From NCBI GenBank assembly GCA_013347225.1, contig CP054595.1, forward strand, positions 558,001-622,000: a stretch of DNA of 64,000 nucleotides. The letters run 5' to 3'. Made by a program: the position numbers and the translations under genes. Below the pieces are notes generated by a model. That model was not told where the DNA came from. It searched no databases and saw only the letters and a program-made list of their open reading frames with translations. Source of the stretch: Candidatus Accumulibacter similis. Lineage in GTDB: Bacteria; Pseudomonadota; Gammaproteobacteria; Burkholderiales; Rhodocyclaceae. Below are positions 8,895-17,924 of the stretch, in pieces; the first letter of the stretch is position 1; the number at the start of each line of letters is the position of its first letter.

Positions 8895-11800
8895 TCAGAG
8901 CAGGGGCGCCAGCCAGCGCCTCGACTCATCGAGGCTGAAGCCCGATCGCTTCGCCCAGTCCTCGAGCTGGTCGTTGCCAATCCTGCTGACGGCGAAGTAA
9001 CGTGCCTGCGGGTGCGCCAGGTAGAAGCCCGAGACGGCTGCTGCCGGCGTCATGGCGAAGCTCTCGGTGAGGGCCATGCCGGCGTTGTGCGGCGCATCGA
9101 GCAGATCGAAGAGCGCACGCTTCGCGGTGTGGTCGGGGCATGCCGGATAACCGGGGGCGGGGCGGATGCCGCAATACTCCTCGCGAATCAGCGCCGTCTG
9201 TTCGAGTGTCTCGCCGGCAGCGTAGCCCCAGTAGTCCCGCCGGACCTGCAGATGCAGCCACTCGGCACAGGCTTCGGCGAGACGGTCGGCAAGCGCCTTG
9301 AGCATGATCGAATGGTAATCGTCGTGCGCCGCAGCAAACTCGGCGAGCTTCTCGTCGATGCCGAAACCGGCGCCGACGGCGAAGGCGCCGACCCAGTCCG
9401 GCGTGCCGCGGCCGGCGACATAGTCGCTCAGGCAATAGTGCGGCTTGCCAGGTGGGCGCTCGTGTTGCTGGCGCAGGTTGTGCCAGGTCATCAGCCGTTC
9501 CTGACGGGACTCGTCAGCATAGATTTCGATGTCGTCACCGACGGCGTTCGCCGGAAAGAGCCCGAAGACGGCGTTGGCATGCAACCACTTCCCGGCGATC
9601 AACTGCTCGAGCATCTTCTGCGCGTCGGCGAAGACGGCGCGCGCGGTGCCGCCGACGACCGCATCGTCGAGGATCTTCGGGTAGCTGCCGGCGAGATCCC
9701 AGGTCTGGAAGAATGGACCCCAGTCGATGAACGGTACCAGGCTCGCCAGATCCACCTGCGACAGCACGTGCAGTCCCGGTCTGTTCGGCGGACACGGTCG
9801 GTAGCCGGGGTCAGCATTCCAGACGAAGCGATTGGCACGTGCCTCGGCGAGCGGCAGCAGGACGCTGCCCTTCTTGTTCGCGTGCTGGGTGCGCAACCGC
9901 GCGTAGTCGGCCGCGACCTCGTCGACGAACGCGCTCGAACTGTCGACCGACAGCAGTCGCGTCACGACGCCCACCGCGCGCGAAGCGTCCGGAACGTAGA
10001 CCACGGGTCCGGAGTAATTCGGTGCGATCTTGATCGCCGTGTGTGCGCGGCTGGTCGTCGCGCCGCCGATCAGCAGCGGCACCGCTGCGCCACCGTCAGC
10101 GGCGGTGGCGAATCCGAGTCGCTCCATCTCGGCCGCCACATGGCTCATCTCCTCGAGCGAGGGCGTGATCAGTCCGGACAGGCCGATCGCCTGCACCGCG
10201 TGCTCGCGTGCCGCCTGCAGGATGCGGTCGCAGGGCACCATGACGCCGAGGTCGATGACCTCGTAGCCATTGCAGCTCAGCACGACGCCGACGATGTTCT
10301 TGCCGATATCGTGTACGTCTCCCTTGACCGTGGCGACGACGATCCGGCCCTTGTTGCCGACGCCGGTGCGCAGCTTCTCCGCCTCGATGTAGGGAATCAG
10401 GTGTGCCACGGCCTGCTTCATGACGCGCGCCGATTTGACCACCTGCGGCAGGAACATCTTGCCGGCGCCGAAGAGATCGCCGACGACATTCATGCCGTTC
10501 ATCAGCGGCCCTTCGATGACCGCCAGGGGCGGCTGGCCGGCAGCCGCCAGCGCCGCCCGGCACTCCTCGGCGTCGGCGACGACGAAGTCGGTGATTCCCC
10601 TGACCAGCGCGTGCGTCAGACGCTCGGCGACGGGTTGCGCGCGCCAGGCGAGATCGGGACCACTGTCCCTCGCCTTGCCCTCCTTGACCGTCTGCGCGAA
10701 ATCGACCAGCGCCTCGCCGGCGTCTGGACGACGGTTGAGGACCACATCCTCGACCTTTTCCCGCAACTCCGGATCGAGATCGTCGTAGACCCCGAGCATC
10801 CCGGCATTGACGATACCCATCGACAGACCGGCGCGGATGGCGTGATAGAGAAAGACGGTGTGGATGGCTTCGCGCACCGCGTCGTTGCCACGAAACGCGA
10901 AGGAGACGTTCGATACCCCGCCGGAGATCTGCGCTGCCGGCAGATTGGCGCGAATCCAGGCGCAGGCATCGATGAAGGCGACGGCGTAGTCGTTGTGTTC
11001 TTCGATGCCGGTGGCGATGGCAAAGATGTTCGGATCGAAGATGATGTCCTCGGCCGGGAAGCCTGCCTCTTCGGTGAGCAACCGGTAGGCGCGGCTGCAG
11101 ATTGCCGTCTTGCGCGCGAAGCTGTCGGCCTGACCGGACTCGTCGAAGGCCATCACCACCACCGCCGCTCCGTAGCGGCGCGCCAGCCTGGCCTGCCGCA
11201 GGAACTCGGCCTCGCCTTCCTTCATCGAGATCGAGTTGACGATTCCCTTGCCCTGAATGCACTTGAGCCCGGCCTCTATCACTTCCCATTTCGACGAGTC
11301 GAGCATGATCGGCACGCGCGAGATATCCGGTTCGCTGGCGATCAGCCTGAGAAAGCGCTCCATCGCTGCCCGCGAATCCAGCATCGCCTCATCCATGTTG
11401 ATGTCGATGATCTGCGCACCGTTCTCCACCTGCTGCCGGGCGACAGCCAGCGCATCATCGAAGCGCCCCTCCAGGATCATCCGCGCGAAGACTCGCGAGC
11501 CGGTGACGTTGGTTCGTTCGCCGACATTGACGAACAGCGAATCCTGGCCAATGTTGAGGGGCTCGAGTCCCGACAGGCGCATCTTTCCTTCGCTGGCCGG
11601 AACCCGCCGTGGCCGGATTCCGGCAACGCCCCGGGCGATCGCCGCGACATGCGCGGGCGAGGTGCCACAGCAGCCGCCGACGATGTTCACGAAACCGTGC
11701 CGCGCCCAGTCGGCCATCTCCGCCGCCAACTGTTCCGGCGTTTCGTCATAGCCGCCAAATGCATTCGGCAGCCCGGCATTCGGGTGCGCCGAGACGAAGC

Positions 11801-12602
11801 AGTCGCAGATCCGGGACAGCTCTTCGACGTACTGCCGCAGTTCGCCGGCACCGAGAGCGCAGTTGAGACCGAAGCTCAGCGGCCGCACGTGGTTGAGCGA
11901 GTTCCAGAAGGCCTCGGCCGTCTGCCCCGACAGCGTCCTGCCGGAAGCGTCGGTGATCGTCCCCGAGATCATCACCGGCCAGCGCCGTCCTGCCCGCTCG
12001 AAATGGCTCGCGATGGCAAACAGCGCCGCCTTGGCGTTGAGCGTGTCGAAGACCGTCTCGACCAGCAGCAGGTCGACCCCCCCCTGGCAGAGCCCGTCTA
12101 TGGCCTCCTCGTAGTTGGCGACCAGTTCGTCGAAACTGGTATTGCGATAGCCGGGGTCGTTGACGTCCGGCGAGATCGACGCCGTACGCGAGGTTGGCCC
12201 GAGCACACCGGCGGCGAAACGGGGTCTGGCCGGATCGGCGGCAGTGAACTCGTCGCAGACTTCCCGTGCCAGCCGTGCACCGGCGACATTCAACTCGTGG
12301 ACGATGCTTTCGAGGTGGTAGTCGGCCTGTGAGACCCTGGTCGAGTTGAAGGTGTTGGTTTCGATGATGTCCGCGCCAGCCGCCAGATACTCGGCGTGGA
12401 TCGACCGGATCAGTTCCGGGCGCGTCAGCAGCAGGAGGTCGTTGTTGCCCTTCACGTCATGCGCGTGTGCGGCGAAACGCTTGCCGCGATAGTCGGCCTC
12501 GCACAGGTTGTGGCGCTGGATCATCGTTCCCATCGCTCCGTCGAGAACGAGGATCTGGTGTTCGAGGCGTTCTCTCAGTTCGGCGGTCCGGTCGGGCTGC
12601 AT
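8895..12602 (-). CDS. metH: Cobalamin-dependent methionine synthase
   Basis: A 1235-residue enzyme that transfers a methyl group from 5-methyltetrahydrofolate through cobalamin to homocysteine. Domain order: homocysteine-binding barrel (about 1-330, zinc cysteines in FGLNCALG and GGCCGTS), pterin-binding barrel (about 350-620), cap and B12 domain (GDVHDIGKN, the DxHxxG lower-ligand motif), and the C-terminal SAM reactivation domain (ending near [18 protein letters not shown]). Length is close to E. coli MetH (1227). The ATG at 12602 starts just before the conserved [10 protein letters not shown] region. Its leader carries a promoter, a SAM-II-like aptamer and an intrinsic terminator, implying shut-off when SAM is plentiful. 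murB follows. Confidence 0.97.
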   Translation of the reverse strand: MQPDRTAELRERLEHQILVLDGAMGTMIQRHNLCEADYRGKRFAAHAHDVKGNNDLLLLTRPELIRSIHAEYLAAGADIIETNTFNSTRVSQADYHLESIVHELNVAGARLAREVCDEFTAADPARPRFAAGVLGPTSRTASISPDVNDPGYRNTSFDELVANYEEAIDGLCQGGVDLLLVETVFDTLNAKAALFAIASHFERAGRRWPVMISGTITDASGRTLSGQTAEAFWNSLNHVRPLSFGLNCALGAGELRQYVEELSRICDCFVSAHPNAGLPNAFGGYDETPEQLAAEMADWARHGFVNIVGGCCGTSPAHVAAIARGVAGIRPRRVPASEGKMRLSGLEPLNIGQDSLFVNVGERTNVTGSRVFARMILEGRFDDALAVARQQVENGAQIIDINMDEAMLDSRAAMERFLRLIASEPDISRVPIMLDSSKWEVIEAGLKCIQGKGIVNSISMKEGEAEFLRQARLARRYGAAVVVMAFDESGQADSFARKTAICSRAYRLLTEEAGFPAEDIIFDPNIFAIATGIEEHNDYAVAFIDACAWIRANLPAAQISGGVSNVSFAFRGNDAVREAIHTVFLYHAIRAGLSMGIVNAGMLGVYDDLDPELREKVEDVVLNRRPDAGEALVDFAQTVKEGKARDSGPDLAWRAQPVAERLTHALVRGITDFVVADAEECRAALAAAGQPPLAVIEGPLMNGMNVVGDLFGAGKMFLPQVVKSARVMKQAVAHLIPYIEAEKLRTGVGNKGRIVVATVKGDVHDIGKNIVGVVLSCNGYEVIDLGVMVPCDRILQAAREHAVQAIGLSGLITPSLEEMSHVAAEMERLGFATAADGGAAVPLLIGGATTSRAHTAIKIAPNYSGPVVYVPDASRAVGVVTRLLSVDSSSAFVDEVAADYARLRTQHANKKGSVLLPLAEARANRFVWNADPGYRPCPPNRPGLHVLSQVDLASLVPFIDWGPFFQTWDLAGSYPKILDDAVVGGTARAVFADAQKMLEQLIAGKWLHANAVFGLFPANAVGDDIEIYADESRQERLMTWHNLRQQHERPPGKPHYCLSDYVAGRGTPDWVGAFAVGAGFGIDEKLAEFAAAHDDYHSIMLKALADRLAEACAEWLHLQVRRDYWGYAAGETLEQTALIREEYCGIRPAPGYPACPDHTAKRALFDLLDAPHNAGMALTESFAMTPAAAVSGFYLAHPQARYFAVSRIGNDQLEDWAKRSGFSLDESRRWLAPLL

Positions 12603-12642
12603 GCTGGTTTCCTGATTTACCCTCTGGCGAGGAGTGGCTTGG

Positions 12643-12681
12643 GACAAAACAAAAACCCGTCGGCGCAAGGCGCGACGGGTT
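12643..12681 (-). terminator. Intrinsic terminator in the metH leader
   Basis: Read on the minus strand, a GC-rich hairpin (12654-12681; arms AACCCGTCG and CGACGGGTT with a short second stem in the loop) is followed directly by a T-rich run reading TTTTTGTTTTG. It sits between the putative SAM-II aptamer and the metH start, about 40 bases before the ATG. This is where a transcription-attenuating riboswitch would have its expression platform. Confidence 0.85.
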
Positions 12682-12689
12682 GTGCTGTG

Positions 12690-12750
12690 AGCCTCGCTTT
12701 AGCTGGATTTCTAACGCGCCCGCAATCTGTTGGTGTCAAATCGGCGCCAC
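12690..12750 (-). ncRNA. SAM-II (metA-type) riboswitch aptamer candidate
   Basis: On the minus strand the leader holds a compact motif that lines up by eye with the SAM-II consensus. The order is GGCGCC, GATTTGA, AGATTGC, GGGCGC (pairing back to the first block), GTTAGAAAT and CAGCTAAAGCGAGG. In known SAM-II RNAs the same order is stem arm, GAUUUAA, GUAUUGC, closing stem arm, GUGAUAAAU, GUAGCUAAAAAGG. Spacing is also similar. Position upstream of methionine synthase and just before an intrinsic terminator fits SAM-controlled attenuation. The pseudoknot pairing was not verified by folding, so the call rests on sequence resemblance and context. Confidence 0.72.
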
Positions 12751-12777
12751 CTCATTGCAACCCGAGGCAGGGGTGCG

Positions 12778-12806
12778 AATCTACCCGCCACGGCATGGCT
12801 TGTCAA
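12778..12806 (-). promoter_or_regulatory. Sigma-70-type promoter of metH
   Basis: On the minus strand a perfect -35 hexamer TTGACA (12801-12806) is separated by exactly 17 bases from TAGATT (12778-12783), one mismatch from the -10 consensus. Transcription would begin near 12771 and give a leader of about 170 nucleotides containing the riboswitch candidate and terminator. Confidence 0.8.
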
Positions 12807-12867
12807 GCTGGCGTCGACGCCAACGCCAGTCACCATCGGCGGCGGCGCGGCAGCACCGCCGGCACGA

Positions 12868-13257
12868 TCAGATCCTTGGTGTCCGGGCGTAGCGCGCGTC
12901 ACGCGTCTCGATGTGGCGGACGAGGAACGTGAGGAGCTTTCCGGCCTGGCCGGGCAGAAGCGCCGTGCCACCGACCCGGTGAGTGTCGAGCATGGCCTCC
13001 AGCGCGTCGAGCATCTGCGCATGGTCTTCGACATGGTCATCGAACTCGTCATGGCTGTCGAGGCGCATCAGGAGTTCCTCGGAGAGGAAATGCGCCTTGC
13101 TGAAGTCGAGCAGCCGCTCCAGGATGACGCTGATCTCCTCGTTTCCGGCATGCGCATCGACCGCGGCGCACAGGGCGGCGATCAGTTCGAGTTGAATGCG
13201 GTGCTCACCATCCATGGTGGCGTTGCGTGCTGGCGTGGTCGGCAGGTGATCGGGCAC
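12868..13257 (-). CDS. Bacteriohemerythrin-like oxygen-binding protein
   Basis: A 129-residue single-domain hemerythrin. All seven di-iron ligands of the family can be assigned: H19, H56, E60, H75, H79, H115 and D120 (segments GEHRIQLEL, HFLSEE, HVEDH, HIETRD). Such proteins bind O2 and are thought to sense, store or deliver it in the cytoplasm. I chose the GTG start at 13257 because GGAG lies 8 bases upstream; an ATG at 13215 would begin only four residues before the first ligand. It lies 31 bases after the Rieske gene on the same strand and is the last gene of that run. Confidence 0.85.
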   Translation of the reverse strand: MPDHLPTTPARNATMDGEHRIQLELIAALCAAVDAHAGNEEISVILERLLDFSKAHFLSEELLMRLDSHDEFDDHVEDHAQMLDALEAMLDTHRVGGTALLPGQAGKLLTFLVRHIETRDARYARTPRI

Positions 13258-13288
13258 GGCGTTCTCCGGTGGAGGTCTGGCTGGACTG

Positions 13289-13834
13289 TCAGGCTTCGCC
13301 AACCACGATCTGAGCCTCACCGTGCAGACGATGGATCGGGATGACGAGGTTGGCCGGCGCCGGGCCGCCGCGGTAGACGCGGCCGGCAAGGTCGAACTTC
13401 GAACTGTGGCACGGGCACAGGAACCCGGGGGCATGGCCGGCGATGCTGCGCAGTTGTGGCGTACACGCCTGATGCGTGCATTGGCCGATGGCAACGAAGA
13501 CGTCCGGCCGCAGCGAACGATGGCGATTGCGGCAGTTCTCCGGCTGCAGCGAGTGCTCGGAGGCGGCATCCAGCAGGAGACTCTCGTCCTTCGCCAACGT
13601 CGCCACCTCGTCGCTGGAGCGCCGCAGAATCCACAGCGTCCGTCCCTGCCAGTCGAGCACGCGCAGCCTGCCCGGCGGCAGATCGGAGAGGTCGGTGCGG
13701 ATCGGCTTGCCGGTCGGTGGCCCCGGCCGTTCCGCCAGGTATCTGCCGATGCCCAGGCCGGCGCCGAGGATGCAGATGCCCGCCGCCACCTGCAGGCGAC
13801 GGCGCTGCGGGCCGCGCGTCGATTCCTGGCTCAT
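13289..13834 (-). CDS. Stand-alone Rieske [2Fe-2S] protein, PetA-like
   Basis: A 181-residue protein with one N-terminal membrane anchor (about 12-32) and a Rieske domain. Cluster ligands are C119 and H121 (CTHQAC) and C140 and H143 (CPCHSSKF); C124 and C142 are placed to form the disulfide seen in bc1-type Rieske proteins. The segment before them (ENCRNRHRSLRPDVFVAIG) is like the ubiquinol-cytochrome c reductase subunit. No cytochrome b or c1 gene is adjacent, so this is an orphan or second copy. The ATG overlaps the stop of the upstream glycosyltransferase gene (ATGA), and the hemerythrin gene follows. A role in electron transfer at the periplasmic face is likely; its partner is unknown. 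Confidence 0.85.
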   Translation of the reverse strand: MSQESTRGPQRRRLQVAAGICILGAGLGIGRYLAERPGPPTGKPIRTDLSDLPPGRLRVLDWQGRTLWILRRSSDEVATLAKDESLLLDAASEHSLQPENCRNRHRSLRPDVFVAIGQCTHQACTPQLRSIAGHAPGFLCPCHSSKFDLAGRVYRGGPAPANLVIPIHRLHGEAQIVVGEA

Positions 13835-14949
13835 GTTGCAGACGGCTGACCACCGACCGGTGACGCGGCGGCTGCGAGCCAGGGCATGAGGCAAGCGGCG
13901 GCTTCGTCGGTGCCCGTGGGCAGGGGCGGTCGCGACAGCGGTCGCTGCCACAGGTCGGCAAGTGCCGCCTGCAGGCGGCCTGCGCGCAGTTCGGCCGCAC
14001 CGATCTCGGCGCACGTGGCATGCGCGTGCAGCCAGTCGATCAGGCAGTCCTGCTCCGGCCACTCCTGTCGTCGTACATACAGGAGTGGTGTCGCATTGCA
14101 CGCCGCTTCAACGAAGGTGCCGTACCCGGGTTTGGCGATCACCGCATCGACCGAGCACAGGAGATCGATCATCGGCAGGCCGAGCGGCTCGAAATCGGTC
14201 GTGTTGGCCTGCCGCAGCCGCCAACCCTGCGGCACCAGCCAGCGGATGCCCGTCGTCTGGGGCCAGTCGGCGATCGGCAACTGTGTGTCGATGCCACCAA
14301 AGGCGATCAGCACCAGCCGCTCGTCGGCACGACAGGCGAGTTGACGGCGCAGCGTCTGCCGGCGATCGACGCCGAGGGCCGCCACCACGCCAATGCACCG
14401 TCGCCGCGACAGATCCGCCATCGCCATTCCTGGCGTCAGACGCAGGAAGAACTCGGCCCCGTTGTAGGCGGCCAGCATCTGCTGGTGGATCGGCGGCGCC
14501 CAGTCGGCGGTAGCGAAGAAATGGGCAAACAGCTCTGCCCAGTTGAGCGAGCAAAGCGCCACCGACGGGATGCCGGCGCGGGCTGCGCCTCCCAGCGGCA
14601 GGTAGGCGACGTCGCTGAGCAGCAGTGTCGGCTGCAGGTTGGCGAAGAGGCGTGCTTCCCGGTCGACCAGTTGTTCCCAGTCGGCGTGCTGGCGGCGGTA
14701 GGCCTGCGCCGTTGCCTCCAGGTCGACGCGCATCGCGTCGAGCATGACGTAGCCGAAGTCGCTACACGCGGCGAGGTGACTGAAGCCGCATCGCAGCCGT
14801 TCGTGCAGCTTTGCCACCGGCAGTCCGCTGCGGATGGTCAGCCGCAGCGTCGGCAGGCGTTCGACGAGAGCGTTGATCACCGGCGCTGCCTGCGCCAGGT
14901 GTCCGAAGCCGTGCGCCGAGATGTCGACGAAGAGATGCGGGGCAGGCAT
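13831..14949 (-). CDS. Glycosyltransferase-like protein (GT-B fold, MurG/MGT type)
   Basis: A 372-residue protein resembling GT-B nucleotide-sugar transferases. The N-terminus (VDISAHGFGHLAQAAPVINA) has the glycine-rich loop typical of the acceptor domain, and the C-terminal half has the donor-side pattern DAVIAKPGYGTFVEAACN. The acceptor and sugar are unknown. The start ATG at 14949 lies 13 bases after the trhP stop and its stop overlaps the Rieske start, so it is translated within the same operon. I do not recognise a named family member. Confidence 0.65.
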   Translation of the reverse strand: MPAPHLFVDISAHGFGHLAQAAPVINALVERLPTLRLTIRSGLPVAKLHERLRCGFSHLAACSDFGYVMLDAMRVDLEATAQAYRRQHADWEQLVDREARLFANLQPTLLLSDVAYLPLGGAARAGIPSVALCSLNWAELFAHFFATADWAPPIHQQMLAAYNGAEFFLRLTPGMAMADLSRRRCIGVVAALGVDRRQTLRRQLACRADERLVLIAFGGIDTQLPIADWPQTTGIRWLVPQGWRLRQANTTDFEPLGLPMIDLLCSVDAVIAKPGYGTFVEAACNATPLLYVRRQEWPEQDCLIDWLHAHATCAEIGAAELRAGRLQAALADLWQRPLSRPPLPTGTDEAAACLMPWLAAAASPVGGQPSAT

Positions 14950-14962
14950 GCTTCGGCTTGGC

Positions 14963-16279
14963 TCAGAGGAAACGCGCCAGCAATGCGCCTGGCAGCTCGA
15001 CGGGACAGGGAATCCAGACGCGATGCCCATTGCCCGGCGCAACACCGATCGCGCGCCCCGCCAGGTCGTGCATGCACTGCAGTGTCAGCCGGCGGTTGCC
15101 CGAGGGATGGATGACCTCGAGGCGGTCGCCGACCGAAAAGCGGTTCCTGACTTCGATCAGGACACGCTGCCCGACGGCATCCCAGGTCAGCAGATCGCCC
15201 ACGTAGAGACTGCGCCCGGACTCCGAGTGGCCACGCAGGTAGTTCTGCATGTCGTGCTCGTGGTGCCGCTGCAGGAAACCGGCGGTATAGCCGCGATTAG
15301 CCAGGCCCTCGAGTTCGCCGAGCAGTGCGGGGTCGAACGGCCGGCCGGCAGCGGCATCGTCGATGGCGCGACGATAGACCTGCGTGCTGCGCGCGACATA
15401 ATAGGGAGACTTGGTCCGCCCCTCGATCTTCAGCGAATCGACACCGATCTCGAGCAGCCGGCCAACGTGCTCGACCGCCCGCAGATCCTTCGAGTTCATG
15501 ATGTAGGTTCCATGTTCGTCCTCGTCGATCGGCATCATCTCGCCGGGACGTTCCTTCTCCTCGAGCAGCCAGCCGGCCGCGCGCCCCCGACCGGCTTCGC
15601 CGGACAAAGGCTGCAGATCACCCGTCGCATCGTGCCCGGCGGCGTGCAGGCGGTAGTCCCAGCGGCACGAGTTGGTGCAACTGCCCTGGTTCGGGTCGCG
15701 GTGGTTGAAATAGCCGGACAGCAGGCAGCGTCCCGAGTAGGCGACACAGAGAGCGCCATGGACGAAGACCTCGAGTTCGATATCGGGGCACTGCTGCCGG
15801 ATCTCCTCGACTTCGTGCAGCGACAGCTCACGCGAGAGGATGATCCGCGCGATGCCGAGCTTCTGCCAGAAACGCACGGCAGCGAAGTTCAGCGTGTTGG
15901 CCTGTACCGAGAGGTGTATCGGCATTTCGGGCCAGCCTTCACGAACCAGATCGATCAGCCCGGGGTCGGCCATGATCAGCGCGTCCGGCCGGCTGGCGAT
16001 GACCGGCGCCATGTCCGCCAGGTAGGTGCGCAGCTTGGCATTGTGCGGCAGGATGTTGCTGACGACGTACAGCTTGCGCTGCGCCGCATGCGCCTCGGCA
16101 ATACCCTGGGCGAGCGCCTGCAGATCGCCGAAGTCGTTGTTGCGCACCCGCAGGCTGTAGCGCGGCTGCCCGGCGTACACCGCATCGGCACCGTAGGCCA
16201 GTGCCGTGCGCAGCATCGCCAGCGACCCGGCGGGAGCGAGCAATTCGGGAGATCGGGGCTTTGCAGGGGGAAGAGACAT
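14963..16279 (-). CDS. trhP: tRNA 5-hydroxyuridine synthesis protein, U32 peptidase family
   Basis: A 438-residue member of the U32 family, very close to E. coli YegQ/TrhP. That protein forms 5-hydroxyuridine at position 34 of certain tRNAs, using prephenate-derived chemistry. Matching segments include ADAVYAGQPRYSLRVRNN, PIHLSVQANTLN, IILSRELSLHEVEEIR and VHGALCVAYSGRCLLSGY followed by DPNQGSCTNSCRW. The cysteines in the last two are conserved in the family and probably hold an iron-sulfur cluster. The ATG at 16279 is preceded by purine-rich sequence and starts shortly before the first conserved strand. It is divergent from rng (93-base gap) and heads the operon with the glycosyltransferase, Rieske and hemerythrin genes. 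Confidence 0.9.
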   Translation of the reverse strand: MSLPPAKPRSPELLAPAGSLAMLRTALAYGADAVYAGQPRYSLRVRNNDFGDLQALAQGIAEAHAAQRKLYVVSNILPHNAKLRTYLADMAPVIASRPDALIMADPGLIDLVREGWPEMPIHLSVQANTLNFAAVRFWQKLGIARIILSRELSLHEVEEIRQQCPDIELEVFVHGALCVAYSGRCLLSGYFNHRDPNQGSCTNSCRWDYRLHAAGHDATGDLQPLSGEAGRGRAAGWLLEEKERPGEMMPIDEDEHGTYIMNSKDLRAVEHVGRLLEIGVDSLKIEGRTKSPYYVARSTQVYRRAIDDAAAGRPFDPALLGELEGLANRGYTAGFLQRHHEHDMQNYLRGHSESGRSLYVGDLLTWDAVGQRVLIEVRNRFSVGDRLEVIHPSGNRRLTLQCMHDLAGRAIGVAPGNGHRVWIPCPVELPGALLARFL

Positions 16280-16372
16280 TCGGCGCGGCGGTCGGAGAGG
16301 GTAGAATGAGGCCAGCAGGAATCTTACTCTCGTTGCCGCAGTTCCCACTCCCTTTGCGCGGATCGACATCTC

Positions 16373-17827
16373 ATGTCAGAAGAAATCCTGATCAACTTCA
16401 CACCACAGGAAACGCGCGTCGCCGTCACCCACCAGGGTGTGGTCCAGGAACTGCACATCGAACGGAGTGCCAGTCGTGGCTTCGTCGGCAATGTCTACCT
16501 CGGACGCATCGTGCGCATCCTGCCCGGGATGCAGTCCGCCTTCATCGACATCGGCCTCGGCCGGACCGCCTTTCTCCATGTTGCCGACATCCGGGAACCG
16601 CGCTCCGGCGACGAGCCACTGCGACCGATCGAGCGCCTCCTGTGCGAAGGCCAGAGCATTCTCGTGCAGGTCATCAAGGATCCGATGGGCAGCAAGGGGG
16701 CACGCCTGTCGACCCAGGTGTCGCTGGCCGGCCGCATGCTGGTCTATCTGCCGCAGGACAAGCACATCGGCATCTCGCAGCGGATCGAGCGCGAGGCCGA
16801 TCGCGAGGCCCTGCGCGAGAAGCTCGGACGGCTGGTGCCCGGCGACGAACCGGGTGGCTTCATCGTCCGCACGATGGCCGAGAGCGCGACCGAAGCCGAA
16901 CTGGCGAAGGACATCGAGTACCTGCGCAAGCTGTGGCGCGACATCCGGGCGCAGTCGACCACGGCCGCACCGCCGGCCCTGCTCTACCAGGAGCTGTCGT
17001 TGTCGCAACGCGTGTTGCGGGACTTCGTCAACCCCGAGACGACACGCATCGTCATCGATTCGCGCGAGAACTTCCAGCGCCTGACTGCCTTTGCCGTCGA
17101 GTACACGCCGACGGTGGCGCCGCTGCTCGAGCACTACGTCGGCGAACGACCGCTGTTCGATCTGCACGGGGTCGAGGACGAGATCCAGAAGGCGCTGGCG
17201 CGCCGCGTCGACCTGAAGTCCGGCGGCTACCTGATCATCGACCAGACGGAGGCGATGACCACCATCGACGTCAACACCGGCGGCTTCGTCGGCGTCCGCA
17301 ACTTCGACGACACCATCTTCAAGACCAACCTCGAGGCCGCGCAGACGATCGCCCGCCAGCTGCGCCTGCGCAATCTGGGCGGCATCATCATCATCGACTT
17401 CATCGACATGGAGAACGACGATCACCGGGCGGCAGTGCTCAGCGAGTTCAACAAGGCGTTGGCGCGCGATCACACCCGCCTGACGGTGAATGGTTTCACC
17501 GCGCTGGGCCTGGTCGAAATGACACGCAAGCGTACCCGCGAGTCGCTGGCTCACGTTCTCTGCGAGGAGTGCCCGACCTGCGGCGGTCGTGGCGAGGTGC
17601 GGACGGCGCGCACCGTCTGCTATGAGATTCTCCGCGAACTGCTCCGCGAGGCGCGCCAGTTCAATGCCCGCGAGTATCGGGTCCTCGGCAGCCAGGCAGT
17701 GATCGACAGCTTCCTCGACGAGGAGTCGCAGGGGCTGGCGATGCTCTCCGACTTCATCGGCAAGCCGATCTCGCTGCAGGCCGAGCCCAGCTACTCACAG
17801 GAGCAGTACGACATCGTTCTGATGTGA
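16373..17827 (+). CDS. rng: Ribonuclease G
   Basis: A 484-residue endoribonuclease of the RNase E/G family, acting on the 16S rRNA 5' end and on mRNA decay. An S1-like RNA-binding segment covers about 35-125 (GNVYLGRIVRILPGMQSAFIDIG). The DNase I-like catalytic part carries TTIDVNTGGFVG and IDFIDM with the metal-binding aspartates. The zinc-link pair appears as CEECPTCGGRG, where the first and fourth cysteines match the CPxCxGxG pattern. The length fits RNase G; the long C-terminal scaffold of RNase E is absent. A TAGAAT box at 16302-16307 may be the -10 element. Confidence 0.95.
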   Translation: MSEEILINFTPQETRVAVTHQGVVQELHIERSASRGFVGNVYLGRIVRILPGMQSAFIDIGLGRTAFLHVADIREPRSGDEPLRPIERLLCEGQSILVQVIKDPMGSKGARLSTQVSLAGRMLVYLPQDKHIGISQRIEREADREALREKLGRLVPGDEPGGFIVRTMAESATEAELAKDIEYLRKLWRDIRAQSTTAAPPALLYQELSLSQRVLRDFVNPETTRIVIDSRENFQRLTAFAVEYTPTVAPLLEHYVGERPLFDLHGVEDEIQKALARRVDLKSGGYLIIDQTEAMTTIDVNTGGFVGVRNFDDTIFKTNLEAAQTIARQLRLRNLGGIIIIDFIDMENDDHRAAVLSEFNKALARDHTRLTVNGFTALGLVEMTRKRTRESLAHVLCEECPTCGGRGEVRTARTVCYEILRELLREARQFNAREYRVLGSQAVIDSFLDEESQGLAMLSDFIGKPISLQAEPSYSQEQYDIVLM

Positions 17828-17924
17828 GTCGCCACCGTCAGTCCGCAGCGGCCCATGTTGTGCCGAGGCAGGCGATGTGGGGGGTATCATGACGACTGGC
17901 AAGCCAGAAAAGGAAGGAGAGGCG

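Noticed and set aside
9012..12332. A 1106-codon open frame on the plus strand
   Set aside because: It is fully antisense to metH, whose domains and motifs are intact. The antisense product is Arg/Gly/Asp-rich without any known motif, as expected for reversed high-GC codons.
12603..12800. Cobalamin or SAH riboswitch in the metH leader
   Set aside because: No B12-box is visible, and the SAH aptamer's GAGGAGCGCUGC-type core is absent. The conserved blocks fit SAM-II better.
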